From: Juglans regia
Lineage: Eukaryota; Streptophyta; Magnoliopsida; Fagales; Juglandaceae
Reading direction: 5' to 3'
Length of the DNA stretch: 64,000 nt
Assembly (NCBI RefSeq): GCF_001411555.2
Contig: NC_049914.1
Location: forward strand, 13,242,582-13,306,581
Below the pieces are notes generated by a model. The model searched no databases. It was not told where the DNA came from and worked only from the letters and a program-made list of their open reading frames with translations. A program made the position numbers and the translations under genes. Positions 1 to 12,418 of the stretch are shown here, one piece after another. How positions within the stretch are numbered: position 1 is the stretch's first letter; each line of letters starts with the position of its first letter.

Positions 1-478
1 GCTGATCAAGAGTTTCTGTTCCAATGTTCTTGCTCTGGAAGTCCAAAACTTCCTTGTAAAGGTCTGTCTTCAACTTGATCATGTGGACATCGTTGGACTT
101 CTTCTGCATGAAGTCTATTTTCTCATGCTCGCATACTTGGGATGGTGTTATTGGCATGATTTCAGCGCCAATGAGAGAGGAGGCTTCCTGGTACCGACCA
201 AGAACATGTGGCGTGACAATGAATTGCTTCCATTGTTGTGCGATTTTTGTTGCCCATGTGAACTCTGGTTTGGTTCGCAAATCTATTGCAGGACTCATGT
301 AATACAGAAGGAATGTTGCATAAACTGCAAAGGCAAATTGCAGACAAGTAAGTGCTGTAACAAGCCGAGATGAGACACTCTTTTGAGCTTTCATCTTGTT
401 CTTTCCTCCGACATAATCATTAATCATCCCTTCCAAGTAATCCCCACTTCTCATTGCCTGATTCCGAAACAAACCCAT
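1..478 (-). CDS. First exon (partial) of a conserved plant single-pass membrane protein
   Basis: Reading the minus strand from the ATG at 478 gives 159 open codons running off the window edge. The protein starts MGLFRNQAMRSGDYLEGM. A basic stretch (residues about 25-38, GGKNKMKAQKS) precedes a hydrophobic segment at about residues 39-61 (LVTALTCLQFAFAVYATFLL), giving a signal-anchor, type II topology. A hydrophilic domain follows (WATKIAQQWKQF, then CEHEKIDFMQKKSNDV). This ATG is the first Met of the frame and the membrane segment follows at the distance usual for signal anchors. Codon use and the absence of stops argue for a live gene. I think it matches the N-terminus of a plant glycosyltransferase-like Golgi protein family (At5g12260 type), but the catalytic part lies outside the window and that identification is from memory only. 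The coding call is secure; the function is not. Confidence 0.8.
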   Translation of the reverse strand, partial: MGLFRNQAMRSGDYLEGMINDYVGGKNKMKAQKSVSSRLVTALTCLQFAFAVYATFLLYYMSPAIDLRTKPEFTWATKIAQQWKQFIVTPHVLGRYQEASSLIGAEIMPITPSQVCEHEKIDFMQKKSNDVHMIKLKTDLYKEVLDFQSKNIGTETLDQ

Positions 479-1100
479 TTCACGAGTTCAATTATACAGA
501 GTGCCAATCCTGCAAAGAGGTTCAAAAACGAAAGATATTTCAGGAAAAAATAAACCTCAAGTACTGAAACATGAAATCTGCATGACATTTAAGATGGACC
601 ACTGACCAAAACCTGCAACCCAAATCAGGAAATAAAGCTATATATATGATTGTGCAGACAACAACATCAATCAACTTATGATTGATATCTTCAAGCACTG
701 GACACCTGCAGCAGCAGCTGCTGCAATCAGATTCTACCTCAATGAAAAGCTCTGAAAAGTTCGAGAATGAGTGAAAAGGAAGAGACCGAGAAAGGTTTCT
801 GAAGAAGTTGATAGATGTATTGCTGAAGTTTTGAGGTGCAACGGATGCTGTGCCTTTGGTATTAATATAGTTGAAAAAGGTAGCAAAAGTCTAGGGGATA
901 CCCCATGAGAAAATGCATCAATGGTCACATGGGGGGGAATTGAAATGTCAATGAACGCGTTATCTTCACTTCATGATCATACATTTCCAACCTTACGACA
1001 CCACAAAAAGCCAGCTTTGGTGCCGGAGAAAAGGGCTCCCCCTGCGTTTCGGGCACTATATACGTGCCCAGAAAATAACAGAGCTTTAAAACTCTGAAAC

Positions 1101-1107
1101 TTATATA

Positions 1108-1142
<35 letters not shown>
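1101..1142. repeat. (TA)n microsatellite
   Basis: Nearly pure alternating AT, interrupted by one extra T. Confidence 0.9.
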
Positions 1143-1146
<4 letters not shown>

Positions 1147-1297
1147 CCATAATCTTATTTTGCAAAACGTCAAATCCCCAACAATTAAGTAATCGAAGAG
1201 TGAGTACGTGGTTTATAAATTTATATTTCTCAAATCCAGTTCCCAAGAACAAGAGTGTCTACCCAGGAAAGCGTAACACATGAAGAAGCAATTAACA

Positions 1298-1319
1298 AAA
1301 ATAATAATAATAATAATAA
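1298..1319. repeat. (AAT)n microsatellite
   Basis: About seven AAT units. Confidence 0.85.
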
Positions 1320-1995
1320 ATTAGAGAGCAGCATGCAGCCATACTCACAATCGTGCTTATAACGAAAACGATCAACTAAACAGGAGGAGGAAAGCCTTTT
1401 CTTCTTCAGCAAATCAAGGTAAAGCCAAGCATCAAACTCACACCACCACCATTAGTATAAACGAATGGTACAAGAGGGCCACGTCGAGTTGCAGAGAAGA
1501 GAAGCATGCATTAGGCATAAGAGATACGAGTGAGTATACGAAACTTTTAAAGAGATATTATTCCCAAATGTGTCTAAATACTCATGTATTTATATATTTA
1601 TCGGTAAAGTTTGACTTTTTTTTGGCATGAAGATTCGTAGATGAACAATATTGTGGCACATACGCTGTAATGGCTTTACGCCAAACTGGTACAGGTTGAA
1701 AGCAAGAAACACGTAGGCGGAATTTGCCTGTACAAGGGGGAATTCAAATAAGTTTGGTAGCTTATTCAGGAAAAAGGAATGGGGAAATGAAAACACTTTC
1801 CTTTATCATTTATCAATCGGCAGCTCAAGTCTTCATTTTACAGGCGAGTTGCCATAAGAGTTAGCCGAAGCTGGGAAAGAAATTAAGAATATTGATCAGA
1901 AAATGTGTCTCATGACTCGTAAATATTTTAAATTTTAAATTTAATTTATATGATTATTTATTTAAATGATAGACATAAAATTATTTAATCGATAA

Positions 1996-2203
1996 CCTCG
2001 TTTGTTTTTATAGAGGAGTTAAGATTAAAGTTAAAAAATTGAATAAAATATTGTTAGAATATACTCTTAATATTATTTTTATTTTGACATTTTAAAAAGT
2101 TAAATTATTTATTTTATTTTGTGTAAAATTTTAGTAAAGTTGTAATGATAAGATAAAAAATTTTCAAAATTTTTAAAGTTTTCTCTTGAAAGCAAAACAG
2201 GCC
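1996..2203 (+). mobile_element. MITE of the gagatgag / aaagttgaataaaatatt family
   Basis: The left end reads cctcgtttgtttttatag and the right end gaaagcaaaacaggcc, which are imperfect inverted repeats. The core has the family words ttgaataaaatattgttaga, ttattttgtgtaaaa and gttgtaatgataagat seen in about ten other places in the window. Noncoding, about 208 bp. Boundaries are approximate and no clear target duplication is visible. Confidence 0.6.
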
Positions 2204-2339
2204 ATTGACCAAATTTACCATAAAGAGTAACATTATTGATCTAAAGATAATTAATTGGTTGACAAAACTAGGATACCATTCTCAATTCCCATCTCATCTC
2301 ATTTCAACTAGGATATATTAATCTAGAGATAAATGATAT

Positions 2340-2549
2340 AATCTCGTTTGTTTTCATAACTCTTTTCAACTTATCTCATTTAATCATTATAATTTTATCA
2401 AATTTCTATACAAAATAAAATAAATAATTTAACTTTTTCAAATTTCAAAACAAAAATAATATTAAAAAAATATATTTAAATAATATTTTATTTAACTTTT
2501 AATTTTAATCTCAACTCATCTCATTTTATCTATGAAAATAAACGAGATT
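2340..2549 (-). mobile_element. MITE, same family, inverted copy with near-perfect TIRs
   Basis: The left end aatctcgtttgttttcata and right end tatgaaaataaacgagatt are inverted repeats of 19 bp with one mismatch. The core holds the complement of the family words (aatattttatttaactttt, ctcaactcatctcatttta). A truncated second copy follows at about 2556-2630. Confidence 0.7.
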
Positions 2550-4239
2550 GCCAAAAAATATATTCTAACAATATTTTATTTAATTTTTAACTTTAATCTC
2601 AACTCTTTTCATTTGATCTGTAAAAATATTGAACTTAGTTAAAACTCAAAAATATCATAAAAAATAGCATGCATGTATGAGATTATACAAATTCTTTTAT
2701 ACAAATTTTGCTATTATAAATGGGTTTAAACATGATGAATTTTACCGAGTACTGTCACATTTTTTTTTTTACCCAACATGTATAAAAAAATATTATAAAA
2801 CTGAAAAAGTCCAAAATATACAACTCCATATCCATCGATCAATCGGGGCTCCATGAGCTTGCTAGGAAGGTCTAAGCCACGAGAAATTGCTTCGAACATG
2901 ATAATAATTAATTAGGTGTCACTCCACTCACTCAAATATGTACACAAAATTAATTGGTTGATTAATAGATATGCACCCTTTTCCCAATGGCCTCCAAATT
3001 AGTATTCAAGTTGAAGAGGAAATGAACGTCGTACAAGACAAATACCATATAGTATCAACACGACTAATAATGAAAGATCAAAGTGATGATATGATGCACA
3101 TGGGAGAGACCCTTCTTCTGACTTTCAAAGCAAGAAAAAGAGAATTTCCCTTTTTTTTTTTTTTTTTTTTCTTTTTTGTTAGGTAGCAGATAATTAATAA
3201 ATTAATTAATATTATTGTTTGTGTGGTTTCCACTAGCTAATTATAACTAGATGGCCTGCCATCTCCTCGTGTATCCGCGTTTTGGTCAAGTCCATCCGGA
3301 CAGAGTACTACGTACGTGTCTCCCATTAGATCCCCCATATACACTACATATATATGATCTATATGTATATGCAGAATCAAATTAAACTCATGTCTAAGTG
3401 CGTTTCATCATATTATATATATTTACAAAATCAGATCTAATTAGATTTGACTTTTTCTCTGGATTTGGCACATTTTGACACCCCCAAAGCTGGCTTTGCT
3501 TTCCTCTTTTAGTTCAGAGGTTGCAATACCAGATAAAGATACGTACGTACGTACGTAGCCGCAATTCAGTTCAATTCGATTCAATTATGTGTCCCAATTA
3601 TTTGTAATTTTTATTGAGGAATTACCAGATCTGAGATGATGATGATGATGATGATCTAATTTGGTCAGTATTTTCGGAGGTCTCCTGATTCTGCTTGAAG
3701 AGATTCCATGCATGTGTACGTGTGTGGGTCTCATGTGCATTGCTTTCATGGCATGTAACTAGTCAACTAGTGCTGCTTCAAAGTCAAGGCGGTAAGACAA
3801 AAAGAAAAAAAAAAGAGTAAAAAAACAGGGTTTGCCCCTTGAGACTTCGAAAATGCCATTTCTATCCCGGTAATTGAACTCATTGTGAGAGAACTTCCCA
3901 CTCTCCTACAAAGATCTAGAAAATAGAATGGATTAATGGGTAATTTTGTCGCTCTTTTGGTATATCATCGAGGGTTCAATACTATTTTAGTCCGTGTGGC
4001 TTTACTCTTTAGGTTGATTAGTCACTAAACTTTTAACTTTGATCAAATCAATCCCTCCGATTACTAAGCCATTACAAAGCTGTGAAAATGCCATGTCATC
4101 ACCGATAAATGTCTACCACGTGAATAGAGTCTAGGTCGCCTAGCCCAGGTGGCATGGCTTGGGTTACATCTAGGCAACTCTGCCTGGGTTAGGTGACCCA
4201 GGTTGTTCAGACTGGGTTCTCCTAGGCATGGACTAAGAT
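2550..4239. other. Intergenic DNA
   Basis: It holds a partial MITE copy at the left, a poly(T) tract near 3150-3170, an ACGT run near 3540-3557, and a GAT run at about 3634-3655. Between about 4130 and 4230 a stretch repeats the words cctagg, cccagg and tgggtt in both orientations. No gene is recognisable. Confidence 0.5.
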
Positions 4240-4425
4240 AAATATATTTGGATAGTGAGTTGATATGAAATGAGATAAAAGTTAAATAAAATATTATTAC
4301 AATATTATTTTTATTTTAAAATTTAAAAAAATTGAATTATTTATTATATTTTATGTGAGAGTTTAAAAAAATTATAATGATGAGATGAGATGAGTTGAAA
4401 AGCTCTCTTAATCGAAACAACCCCT
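4240..4425 (+). mobile_element. MITE of the gagatgag family
   Basis: It opens with tttggatagtgagttgat and carries agttaaataaaatattatta, aattgaattatttattatat and gatgagatgagatgagttg in the family order. Ends are approximate. Confidence 0.55.
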
Positions 4426-7400
4426 AAGTTATGGTTTTGTCCCAGTTGACAATCACCCCAAAACAATGGATGCAGTGTAGCAAATAAAAAACAAATCGAC
4501 AAATGGTACCAAGTGATTAATCTGGTCCAATAGGTTGTCACGCTAATATAAATATTGGAACAATCCAACCAACAGGTTGCTTTGAATCATCTATTGCAAT
4601 AAGTTCCCGCAATAGGAGGGTAAACACTAAGTCTGATTTTGTCGAGGAAATAGTTGAGAACCTCCAATCCCACATCTTTGCATATTCTTGGATAGGATAG
4701 GTAGACAAAAGATAGCGTGATGCCCTCAAATCTTGTTTGGGATTTGACGGAGTTTGAAGTGTCGGAACATACAACAAATGTTATATATCCTGTCATGACA
4801 GTTAAAGATGCAATGCACCTAACATGTATTTAATAGTATGCAATATTCGCAGGGGATATATTTTTTTTCTTTGCACAATACTATGTACTATAAGTAATAT
4901 ATCCCAAAAACATGAACATACTTCATAACTTCTAGGGCTATAAAAAAAATCAGGAAACCGGTGAACCAGACCGAACCAGTGTGTTCGGTTTGGTTCCAAA
5001 CTGGTTCGGTCCAATATTGGCTTCTATTAAGCAAAACGGGTTGAAAACCGGTCCGATTTCGATTTTAGAATTTAAGAACACATGTTCGAACTGAACTGGA
5101 CTGGTACTTATATATATATTATTTTTAAAATTTTTTATATTATATATTAAATAATTTTTATATGTTTTATTTATATTATATATAATTTTATATATTATAT
5201 ATATTATATGCTAAATTGCTGATTAATATAACAAGAAATTTTAAAATCTTATTATCATGTCTATTAATATTATAAAATAAAACTAATATAACATTTGATT
5301 ATGATATAACATATAAATTTTAATTTTATACTCTAAAATTTTAATTTTAAATATGAACATTAATATTAAGTTATTAATATGAACTTACTTTGGGTTAATC
5401 ACTTGCTAAAATCTTGTTGGAGTATACTTTTTTTTATCCGTAAAATCGGAAAAAATGGGCCGAAGCCGGAAGTTCCGGTTTCAGTGATGAATCGGTCTAG
5501 TATCGGTTCTTATATTTTCAAAATCGGTATATACCGGTTCGATTCTAAAAAATGTCTACAACCAGGCTGAACCAGACTGGTTACACCTCTAATAACTTCG
5601 CATGATAACATATATCTAAAGGTTACAGCACTTATCCAAAAGGTCTCTAATAACATAAGTACTAGAGACAACGCTCCATAAATACAGTCTAAAAATAAAG
5701 TATATTCTACTAAATTGTTGAGGCCATGATCCCCTAAAATTGCATCTAGAAAGCAGATAACCATAGTTATCAATTCTTTGTCATTTCTATGTGGACTAGT
5801 CAGTCTTGTCTAGTCCTCTGGGCACAGGTTTTCAATATCTTGATACAATATGCATCATTTCAGGGGGAATGTTAGTCGGGACCAAGTGAGATTTGTTTAC
5901 AAATCTCAATAAGTACACTACCAAGCTACTAACAGTATACAATGCTTGCTTGATCATGATACTTATATTTTTGCTATGGATATTTTTTTAACCTACTCTC
6001 AGATAATGTTTATATTTGAGGTGTGAACTTTGCATTGTTATTGGTATTATGTGATCTTTGCAATGTTTTTATGTCACTTGAATAAAGAGATCCATAGTAT
6101 GGTATGCTTTGTATTTGGTTTTATGTGATATTTGCCATGCCTACTTGCTTGAAATGTTTCGGCCATACATAGTTGTCATAATGAGAAAATTGTCTTTTGC
6201 CATGATTAAGCACCGATTGTTGTTGCCCATGTTTTGTGATAAGTAAATCTCATGTTCTAATATTTTCAAGTTGTAAAAGAAAATGCTTTGATGTGTTGTT
6301 TGATAACATGACATGATTACATGGTATATGACATCTACATGTTCAAGTTGCATATGAAATAAAAAGAGTCTCGAGTACTTGTCTCATACATTTCGGGTTG
6401 TGCATAGGTTAAAAAAAAAGTTCGTTACATGTTTTGTGTATGAACCCAAATGCTAGGACGATAGAATGTTCTAGTGGAACTTCTCTGTCCACTTTGGAGT
6501 GTATAAAATTGGAAGTGGTAAACCCTAGGTTGACGAAGCACAGTCGGCAGATCTCAAATGAGTTATTTTTAAAGAACTCTGAAGCGAGGTAGCACTTAAC
6601 GCTAATGGGTGCCATAAGATGGTTGCGGTGGAGATGAAATGCGAACTGCCACATAATGATAAGAACTTTAACATAGTTACCACCGGTCAAGTGGTCTGGG
6701 AAGTGAGACAGTAACTAACAGTAAGCCCACGGTGCGTAGGGGAGCCATGAGTTGTCCGCTTATATGTTACAATGACTATATGTTATGAGTAATATGTGTT
6801 AAGAAAAGATGATAAGTGTTTTTTGAAAAAGAAAGGTCAAACATGATTTTCTGTTACTGAATTTATGTAACATATATGCATAGGTCAAAGCCATAGGTTA
6901 AGTACATGTCCATGCATACATTTTCATAGTTTGACTTTATATGCTTATTTTATTTGCTTGTATGTTACGTGTTAACTTATTGAGATTTTCCAAAATCTCA
7001 CTGTGATAGTTTTTACTACCATTCTCCATCCAAAATGGTAGAAGTTGTGACAGGAAAATAGACCAATTATGGGGAAACGCAAGAGGTCGGTTCTCCTGGT
7101 AGTCAAAGAGGCCTCAAAGAGCCTTAAGTTCTCGGCGGAGCCATCTTTGGAGGATAGGTTAGAGGCAGCCGACTATTTCATCTGTGAAGTGTTTAAATTG
7201 TTCAAAAGCCTGCAGAAAATTATTAACAAGGACAAGGCAAAATAGCGATGAAGTTGTAGGGTTTTGAAAAAAAAAAAAGAGTGAAAAAGAAAAGTGTGAA
7301 AAGAGGGAAATGGTTTTTTTGGTTTTGTACCCTTTGGTATTTTGAAAATTTGAACAATGATGTTTTGGAATCTTTAGTTTTATGGTACCATGAATTTGGA

Positions 7401-7771
7401 AAAATTGCTCTTAATCTTACTTAGATTTATATGAATTCTCGCTATGATTTATTGTATTTTGTTAGAAATACACTAGGTGAGTAATACACTAGGTGCATTG
7501 CATCTTAACTGTCATGTAAGAGAGTATGTAGTTTTGAGTTACATGTCTTGATACTTCAGTCACCGTCCAATCCCAAGCAAGGGCTAGTGGCGTCACAATT
7601 ACGCTACCAACTTTCTTTTCTCACATAAACTAATAAGTTTAATAATTATTTATAATCATTTATCAAAAATAGTTTTCGGAGAAATTTTTATTTCTTAAAA
7701 GTCTTTTTCTTTTGTTTTCTTCAGATGATTTCTTTCTCAGAGCCTTCTAATTTTATTTCCTAAATAATTTT
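4426..7771. other. Old noncoding repeat-derived region, split by a hAT-like element
   Basis: On both sides of the hAT-like element (4933-5591) the sequence has the look of a decayed LTR or other noncoding repeat: no open frame, and short runs such as tgttagtcgggaccaagtg near 5869 and a ggcgtcaca end near 7600. I cannot define ends or a target duplication, and no coding remnant of gag or pol is visible. Confidence 0.35.
4933..5591. mobile_element. hAT-like nonautonomous element, 659 bp, with perfect 8-bp TSD
   Basis: The element starts TAGGGCTATAA and ends TTACACCTCTA, so its termini are short imperfect inverted repeats. It is flanked by the identical 8-bp sequence ATAACTTC at 4925-4932 and 5592-5599, the target duplication length of hAT transposons. 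Both subterminal regions are crowded with accggt / ggttcggtt words in both orientations; the centre (about 5110-5380) is extremely AT-rich. There is no transposase, so it must depend on a transposase from elsewhere. Two further window copies share ends and layout (26008-29160 and 43627-44477). Confidence 0.85.
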
Positions 7772-7972
7772 AGGTGTCGTTTGGATAGTGAGTTAAAATG
7801 AGATGAGTCAAAATGAAAATTGAAAGTTGAATAAAATATTATTTATTATTATTATTATTATTTTAGAATTTAAAAAAGTTGAATTATTTATTACATTTTG
7901 TGTGGGAATTTGAAAAAATTGTAATTATTAGATAAGATGAGTTGAGATCAACTCTGAATCCAAATGGGGCCG
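7772..7972 (+). mobile_element. MITE of the gagatgag family
   Basis: It begins gtgtcgtttggatagtgag and ends ctctgaatccaaatggggcc. The inner part has ttgaataaaatattatttat, a TTA run, and gttgagatcaa. Ends are approximate; it lies 65 bp from the Copia element. Confidence 0.6.
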
Positions 7973-8037
7973 AAATATAATTTCTTAGAGAATTTAAGGA
8001 CTTTTTAAGGGATGTTTGGAATTAGTTTTCATCTCAT

Positions 8038-8312
8038 TGAAAGAATTGGAATAACTCTGGTTTTACTTGCCAGATACGTACGTGACTTCATCTATATATA
8101 AGTGAGGTGGTTACAAGAGATAAGAGAGATATCTATGTTCGGTACAAGAGATACGATTTACAAGAGATTTGAAATATAAACAATAGTGATAAGAAGCCGC
8201 AACGTTCGCAATAGTAAAATGTAACAGCAGCGTCTTCAATGTCTTCTGCTACTGTCTTCAGCGTCTTCAGCATTTGATTTGGTTTTGAATATTATGATCC
8301 TTATCCTTATCA
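8038..8312 (-). repeat. 3' LTR of the Copia element
   Basis: It starts TGAAAGAATTGG and ends CCTTATCA on the plus strand and matches 12418-12716 across its length. Length 275 bp. Confidence 0.93.
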
Positions 8313-8627
8313 TTCCCCTGTAAACTAGCAGGGAGATTCAACACTGAGAGTTTGTCCCTGAGAAAGCAGAACCGATCAGCCGTATGTCCCTTAGTAAAAA
8401 TATCCGCAGGTTGCCAGGAAGAGGGAACGTGCTGTAAGATGATGTCTTGGTTTGCCACCTTTTTCTCGGACAAAGTGGTAATCCACTTCATTATGCTTAG
8501 ATCTTGCATGAAAAATTAGATTGGAGGCAAGAGCTAAAGCACTGACATTGTCACACCAAACAATAGGAGCAGAGTCAAGTGAAATTTTCAGCTCACACAA
8601 GAGCATGCGCAGCCAATATACTAGCAC
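8267..8627 (-). pseudogene. Copia RNase H C-terminal remnant
   Basis: Two overlapping frames together carry the Copia RNase H end: YWLRMLLCELKI, VWCDNVSALALASN, FHARSKHNEVDYHFVREK, then in another frame HVPSSWQPADIFTKG. The frame switch lies near 8460-8500. Upstream, the phrase [20 protein letters not shown] (about 8640-8710) follows directly after VGALQYV. The 70-80 residues usual between these two phrases are missing, so an internal deletion has removed the RT-RNase H linker and the start of RNase H. Nonfunctional. Confidence 0.85.
8313..8322 (-). other. Polypurine tract of the Copia element
   Basis: The minus strand reads ACAGGGGAA immediately before the 3' LTR, where plus-strand priming occurs in LTR elements. 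Confidence 0.7.
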
Positions 8628-8718
8628 CGGTATTCCGCTTCCGTACTAGATTTGGACACTACAGGTTGTTTCTTGGCTGACCAAGAGATGAGATTAGGAC
8701 CCACATACTGCAAAGCAC

Positions 8719-10122
8719 CTACCGTTTGCCTATATTTAGATGGATCCGGAAGAAGATCTCCATCAAATTTAGACAGTTTGGAACCCGAAACACAAGGAGC
8801 TCTCGATATGGTCGAATACCAAGAAGTTTGACACGATTTAATAAATCAATGATATACCTTGTTTGACGAAGATGCAAACCAGAGGAGTTGCGGGTAGCTT
8901 CAATACCCAGAAAATATGTCAACTGGCCAAGATCCTTCATAGCAAATTCAAGTTGCAAATTAGAAATAAGAGATGTAATGAAGTGTCGGTCATTGGAGGT
9001 GACAAGTATATCATCCACATATACTAATAAAAATACATGAACCGAGTCTTGGTGATAAGTGAATAAAGATGGATCAACTTGTGAACTGTGAAAACCAAGA
9101 GATAACAGAGCAGTTGATAAGCGATTAAACCAAGCTCGAGGAGCTTGCTTTAAGCCATAGAGAGATTTATGAAGCTTACATACAAACTGGGGGTGCACAG
9201 GATCCTCAAAACCTTTCGGCTGTGTCATATAAACCTCTTCTTCTAAAATGCCATGAAGAAAGGCGTTGGAAACATCTAGTTGCCAAATATCCCAATTGAA
9301 GGAGACCGCAATCGCAAGAACCATACGAACAGTAGAAGGCTTGATAACAGGGCTAAACGTGTCATGAAAGTCAATACCACTGCGCTGGAGATAACCAACA
9401 GCGACTAATCTTGCCTTGTGACGGTCGATGCTACCATCGGGTTTACGCTTAAGCTTAAATACCCATTTGCAAGGAACCACATTTTTACCAAGAGGGCGAG
9501 GGCATAAGGACCATGTTTCATTCTTCAATAACGCTTGAAATTCACTGTCCATTGTCGCATGCCACTCAGGTATAGAAGCTGCATGAGTATAGTTACGAGG
9601 CTTAGACAAGACCATACCTGCATGCAAAGCTTGAAGAGGGTAACGAGTAGAGTAGTGGAGGTGAAAGTCAGGAAAACTGCGGGGCTTAGAATGTCCAGTT
9701 TGTGATCTAATAAGCATATGAGAAGAAGAAATAGGAAGAGGAAGTGGTCTGTCTAGGCTATCGGAAGATGCGACTTCGTGGAAGGCAGGCGGAGAATGAG
9801 CTGAAGATGTAGTGGAAGGTGCGATTGCATGGGAAGCAGGGGAAAAGGTAGTCAAAGGTATAATGGAAGAGGGAGAGTCTAAGGAAGACTCGGGTTGACC
9901 AGTAGTAAGAGCTGTCGTGTGGAGAAAAGGTGCAGGGGAGGTGTTATCGGGAGAAAAAAAAAGAGGGGGCGAAACTGGGTTAGAGGAAGAAACAGGGGGG
10001 AAAATGAAAATTATGAGAAGGAGGAGATAAAAATAGAGTATGTGATGTACCTGAGGAGTCCAAGCAATTGTCAGAGCCAGGGAAAATGGATTGTTCATGA
10101 GCGGGAAAAATTCCTTCATCAA
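8719..10122 (-). pseudogene. Copia pol: reverse transcriptase domain
   Basis: This 467-codon frame encodes the RT. Residues 1-150 are the low-complexity Ser/Pro-rich linker after integrase. The RT core starts near residue 186 (EWHATMDSEFQALL) and has KWVFKLKRKPDGSIDRHKARLVA (split here: KWVFKLKRKPDG, then DRHKARLVA), QLDVSNAFLHG, SLYGLKQAPRAW and the catalytic YVDD at 368-371. It lies in a different frame from gag-integrase (9980-12418). The switch falls near a run of six G (9995-10000), a likely slip site. The Met at 10122 lies inside the integrase-RT linker and is not a real start. The C-terminal 40 residues are out of frame, indicating a second frameshift near 8790. Confidence 0.88.
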
Positions 10123-12418
10123 AGATCACATTCCGAGAAATGTATACACACCTGGAGGATGGATCAAAACACCGAAAACCTTTGTGATTAGAGCAATAAC
10201 CTATGAAAATGCAAGGCATGCTATGGTAAGACAATTTATCTAGTGTGTAAGGACGAAGATATGGGAAACATCGACAACCAAAAGATCGAAAATAGGAAAA
10301 ATCAGGAGAAAGTGGAAAGAGACGTTCATAGGGTGATGAATATTCAAGAACCTTGGTTGGTAATCGATTAATGATGAAGATAGAAGTGAGAAAAGCATCG
10401 ACCCAAAATTTCTTAGGTAAGTCAAATTGGGCGAGAAGAGTGAGTCCCATCTCCATAATATGATGATGTTTTCTTTCGGCGAGACCATTTTGTTGGGACG
10501 TATGAGGACAAGAAAGACGATGAAAAATTCCATTGGTAGTTAAAAATTGCTTAAAAATGGTAGAACAATATTCACCGCCATTATCACTTTGAAATTGTTT
10601 AATGGTGTAATTAAATTGTTTTTCCACTAAAAGCTTGAATTTAACAAACGTAGAATAAACATCAGATTTATTTGAAATATGAAAAAGCCAACAGAAACGA
10701 GTATAGTCGTCAATAAAAATTACATAATACCGACAAGCACTTAAAGATGGAATGGAAGTAGTCCAAGCATCAGAATGAATTATTTGTAAGGGAGTTGTTG
10801 ACTCTCTTAAAGAATCCGAAAATGGCAATTGTTTAGATTTGCCAAGTTGACAAGACACACAAATGGCCTGTTTATTTATGGAATCATTAACTGGAAGAGA
10901 AAATTTAGAAATGACAAGATGTAGGACTTTTGCATAAGGATGTCCCAAACGACATTGCCAAGTGGAAGTAGAAGCCTTGACGCCAATAGTCATGGTGAGA
11001 GCATGAAATTTGGAGGAAGAGAGTTGACGAAGGTTGATCGGGTACAATCCATTAGCACTTGGCCCCGTCAGAAGCGTGTCCCCCGTCAGGATGTCCTTCA
11101 CAGAAAAATTAGAACCAATTAGCTCAAAGAGAACATTATTATCTTTGCAAAATTTATTAATAGATAGGAGATGAGCCGAAGCATGAGGACAATAAGCAAC
11201 GTTAGATAAGGTGAGAGTGGAAGAAAGAGTTTGAATAGAAGCAGTGCCAGTGCGAGATATGGTCAAACCTGTCCCGTTACCTACGCCCACGAAATCATCA
11301 CCTTCATAAGGTTGAGAGGTTGCAAGATTAGCAAGATCAGAGGTCACATGAACGTTAGCACCGCTGTCAGCATACCATTGATGTTGATTAAGATAAGTGG
11401 TATTGGCCTCAGCAACCGTAGCAACTAAATCAGTTGGAGGATGACGTCCCTGAAATGAGTAGTTCATCCGATTAAAACAGTCCAATGCTTGATGTCCACC
11501 TCGTTTGCAAATCTGACATGGAGACCGAGAACGAGAGGCAGACGTAGCAGGTGGTGCGGAGGACGGCATATGAGGTAATGGTTGTCGAAATTGGGAAGGA
11601 GCAGGACCCGATCCTTTGGACGTCCTAGAAAAATGAGACTTGTTGGTGTTAGTGCGAGAACCTGATTTTGAACCAGGTTTATGCGAATAGAGAGCATAGG
11701 ACCCTGCCTCTGGTTGAATAGTTTGACTATGAAATTTTTGCATAAGATCATAGTTCAGCAACTCTGCATGGAAGTCTGAGAATGACATAGATTTCTCCTT
11801 AGCAAGGAGCATATATGTTGTCACAAAGGAGTGAAAAGAGGAGTTGAGACCGTTGAGAACAGAAAGAATTAAATCAGAGTCATCAATCGGTTTCCCGATG
11901 GCAGATAATTCATCAGCAAGAGATTTAACTTCATCCAAAAAATTTTGACAAGGCATGAAGCCTTGCTGTAAAGATTGTAACTTTCTCTTTATAAGAGAAA
12001 TACGAGATGTGGAGGGCGCAACAAAACTTGCGCCAAGGGCTTGCCAAGCAAGCTGAGAGGTCTCAAGACCATAAATGGTGGAAACCACCACAGGAGATAG
12101 AGAAGAGACAATCCAGCAAAGTACCGTTTGGTCCTTATACTTCCAGACTACATAAGCAGGATTAGAAATACCTTGGGTCTTATGTTCAGCGCTAGCAAAT
12201 TGGGGGGGGCTGGGTTCCGAACCATCAACTATGCCCATGAGACCATAGCTTCGAAACAGAGGAAGTAACTGAGCACTCCATGCAAGAAAATTTGTTCCAT
12301 CAAGTTTGATGGAGATAACTTGAGTTGGAAGATGAAATGCAGCGGAAGAGGAGAAAGAGTCTGTAGAGGTAGCCATAGGATCGACAGAAGTGTTAGCTAT
12401 CAAAATTTCTGATACCAT
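9980..12418 (-). pseudogene. Copia gag, protease and integrase open frame
   Basis: An 812-codon frame. Gag occupies residues 1-300 (LDGTNFLAWSAQLLPLF near 39). The nucleocapsid zinc knuckle CQICKRGGHQALDC is at 301-314 with all CX2CX4HX4C ligands. The aspartic protease motif WYADSGANVHVT has its DSG at 351-353. The integrase zinc domain has H492, C520 and C523, but the first His of the usual WH-x-RLGH motif is Gln (TWQCRLGHP). The catalytic triad is D550 (HSDAW), D612 (QSDNGGEY) and E648 (GLAERK). The first ATG overlaps the LTR/PBS junction, so translation more plausibly starts at Met15 (MATSTDSF). The frame ends by shift near 9995 instead of continuing into RT. Confidence 0.9.
12408..12417 (-). 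other. Primer-binding site (initiator Met tRNA) of the Copia element
   Basis: The minus strand reads TGGTATCAGA directly after the 5' LTR, complementary to the 3' end of plant initiator methionine tRNA. Confidence 0.85.

Larger units (their letters stand above)
479..1995. other. Upstream region of the 1-478 gene; promoter and intergenic DNA
   Basis: This stretch lies upstream of the minus-strand gene and should hold its 5' UTR and promoter. I see a TA run at about 1101-1142 and an AAT run at about 1298-1319. Short open frames here have no recognisable protein signature. No TATA box could be assigned with confidence. Confidence 0.5.

Noticed and set aside
9895..10191. A 98-codon plus-strand frame rich in Arg/Glu
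   Set aside because: It is the complement of the Copia integrase-RT linker.
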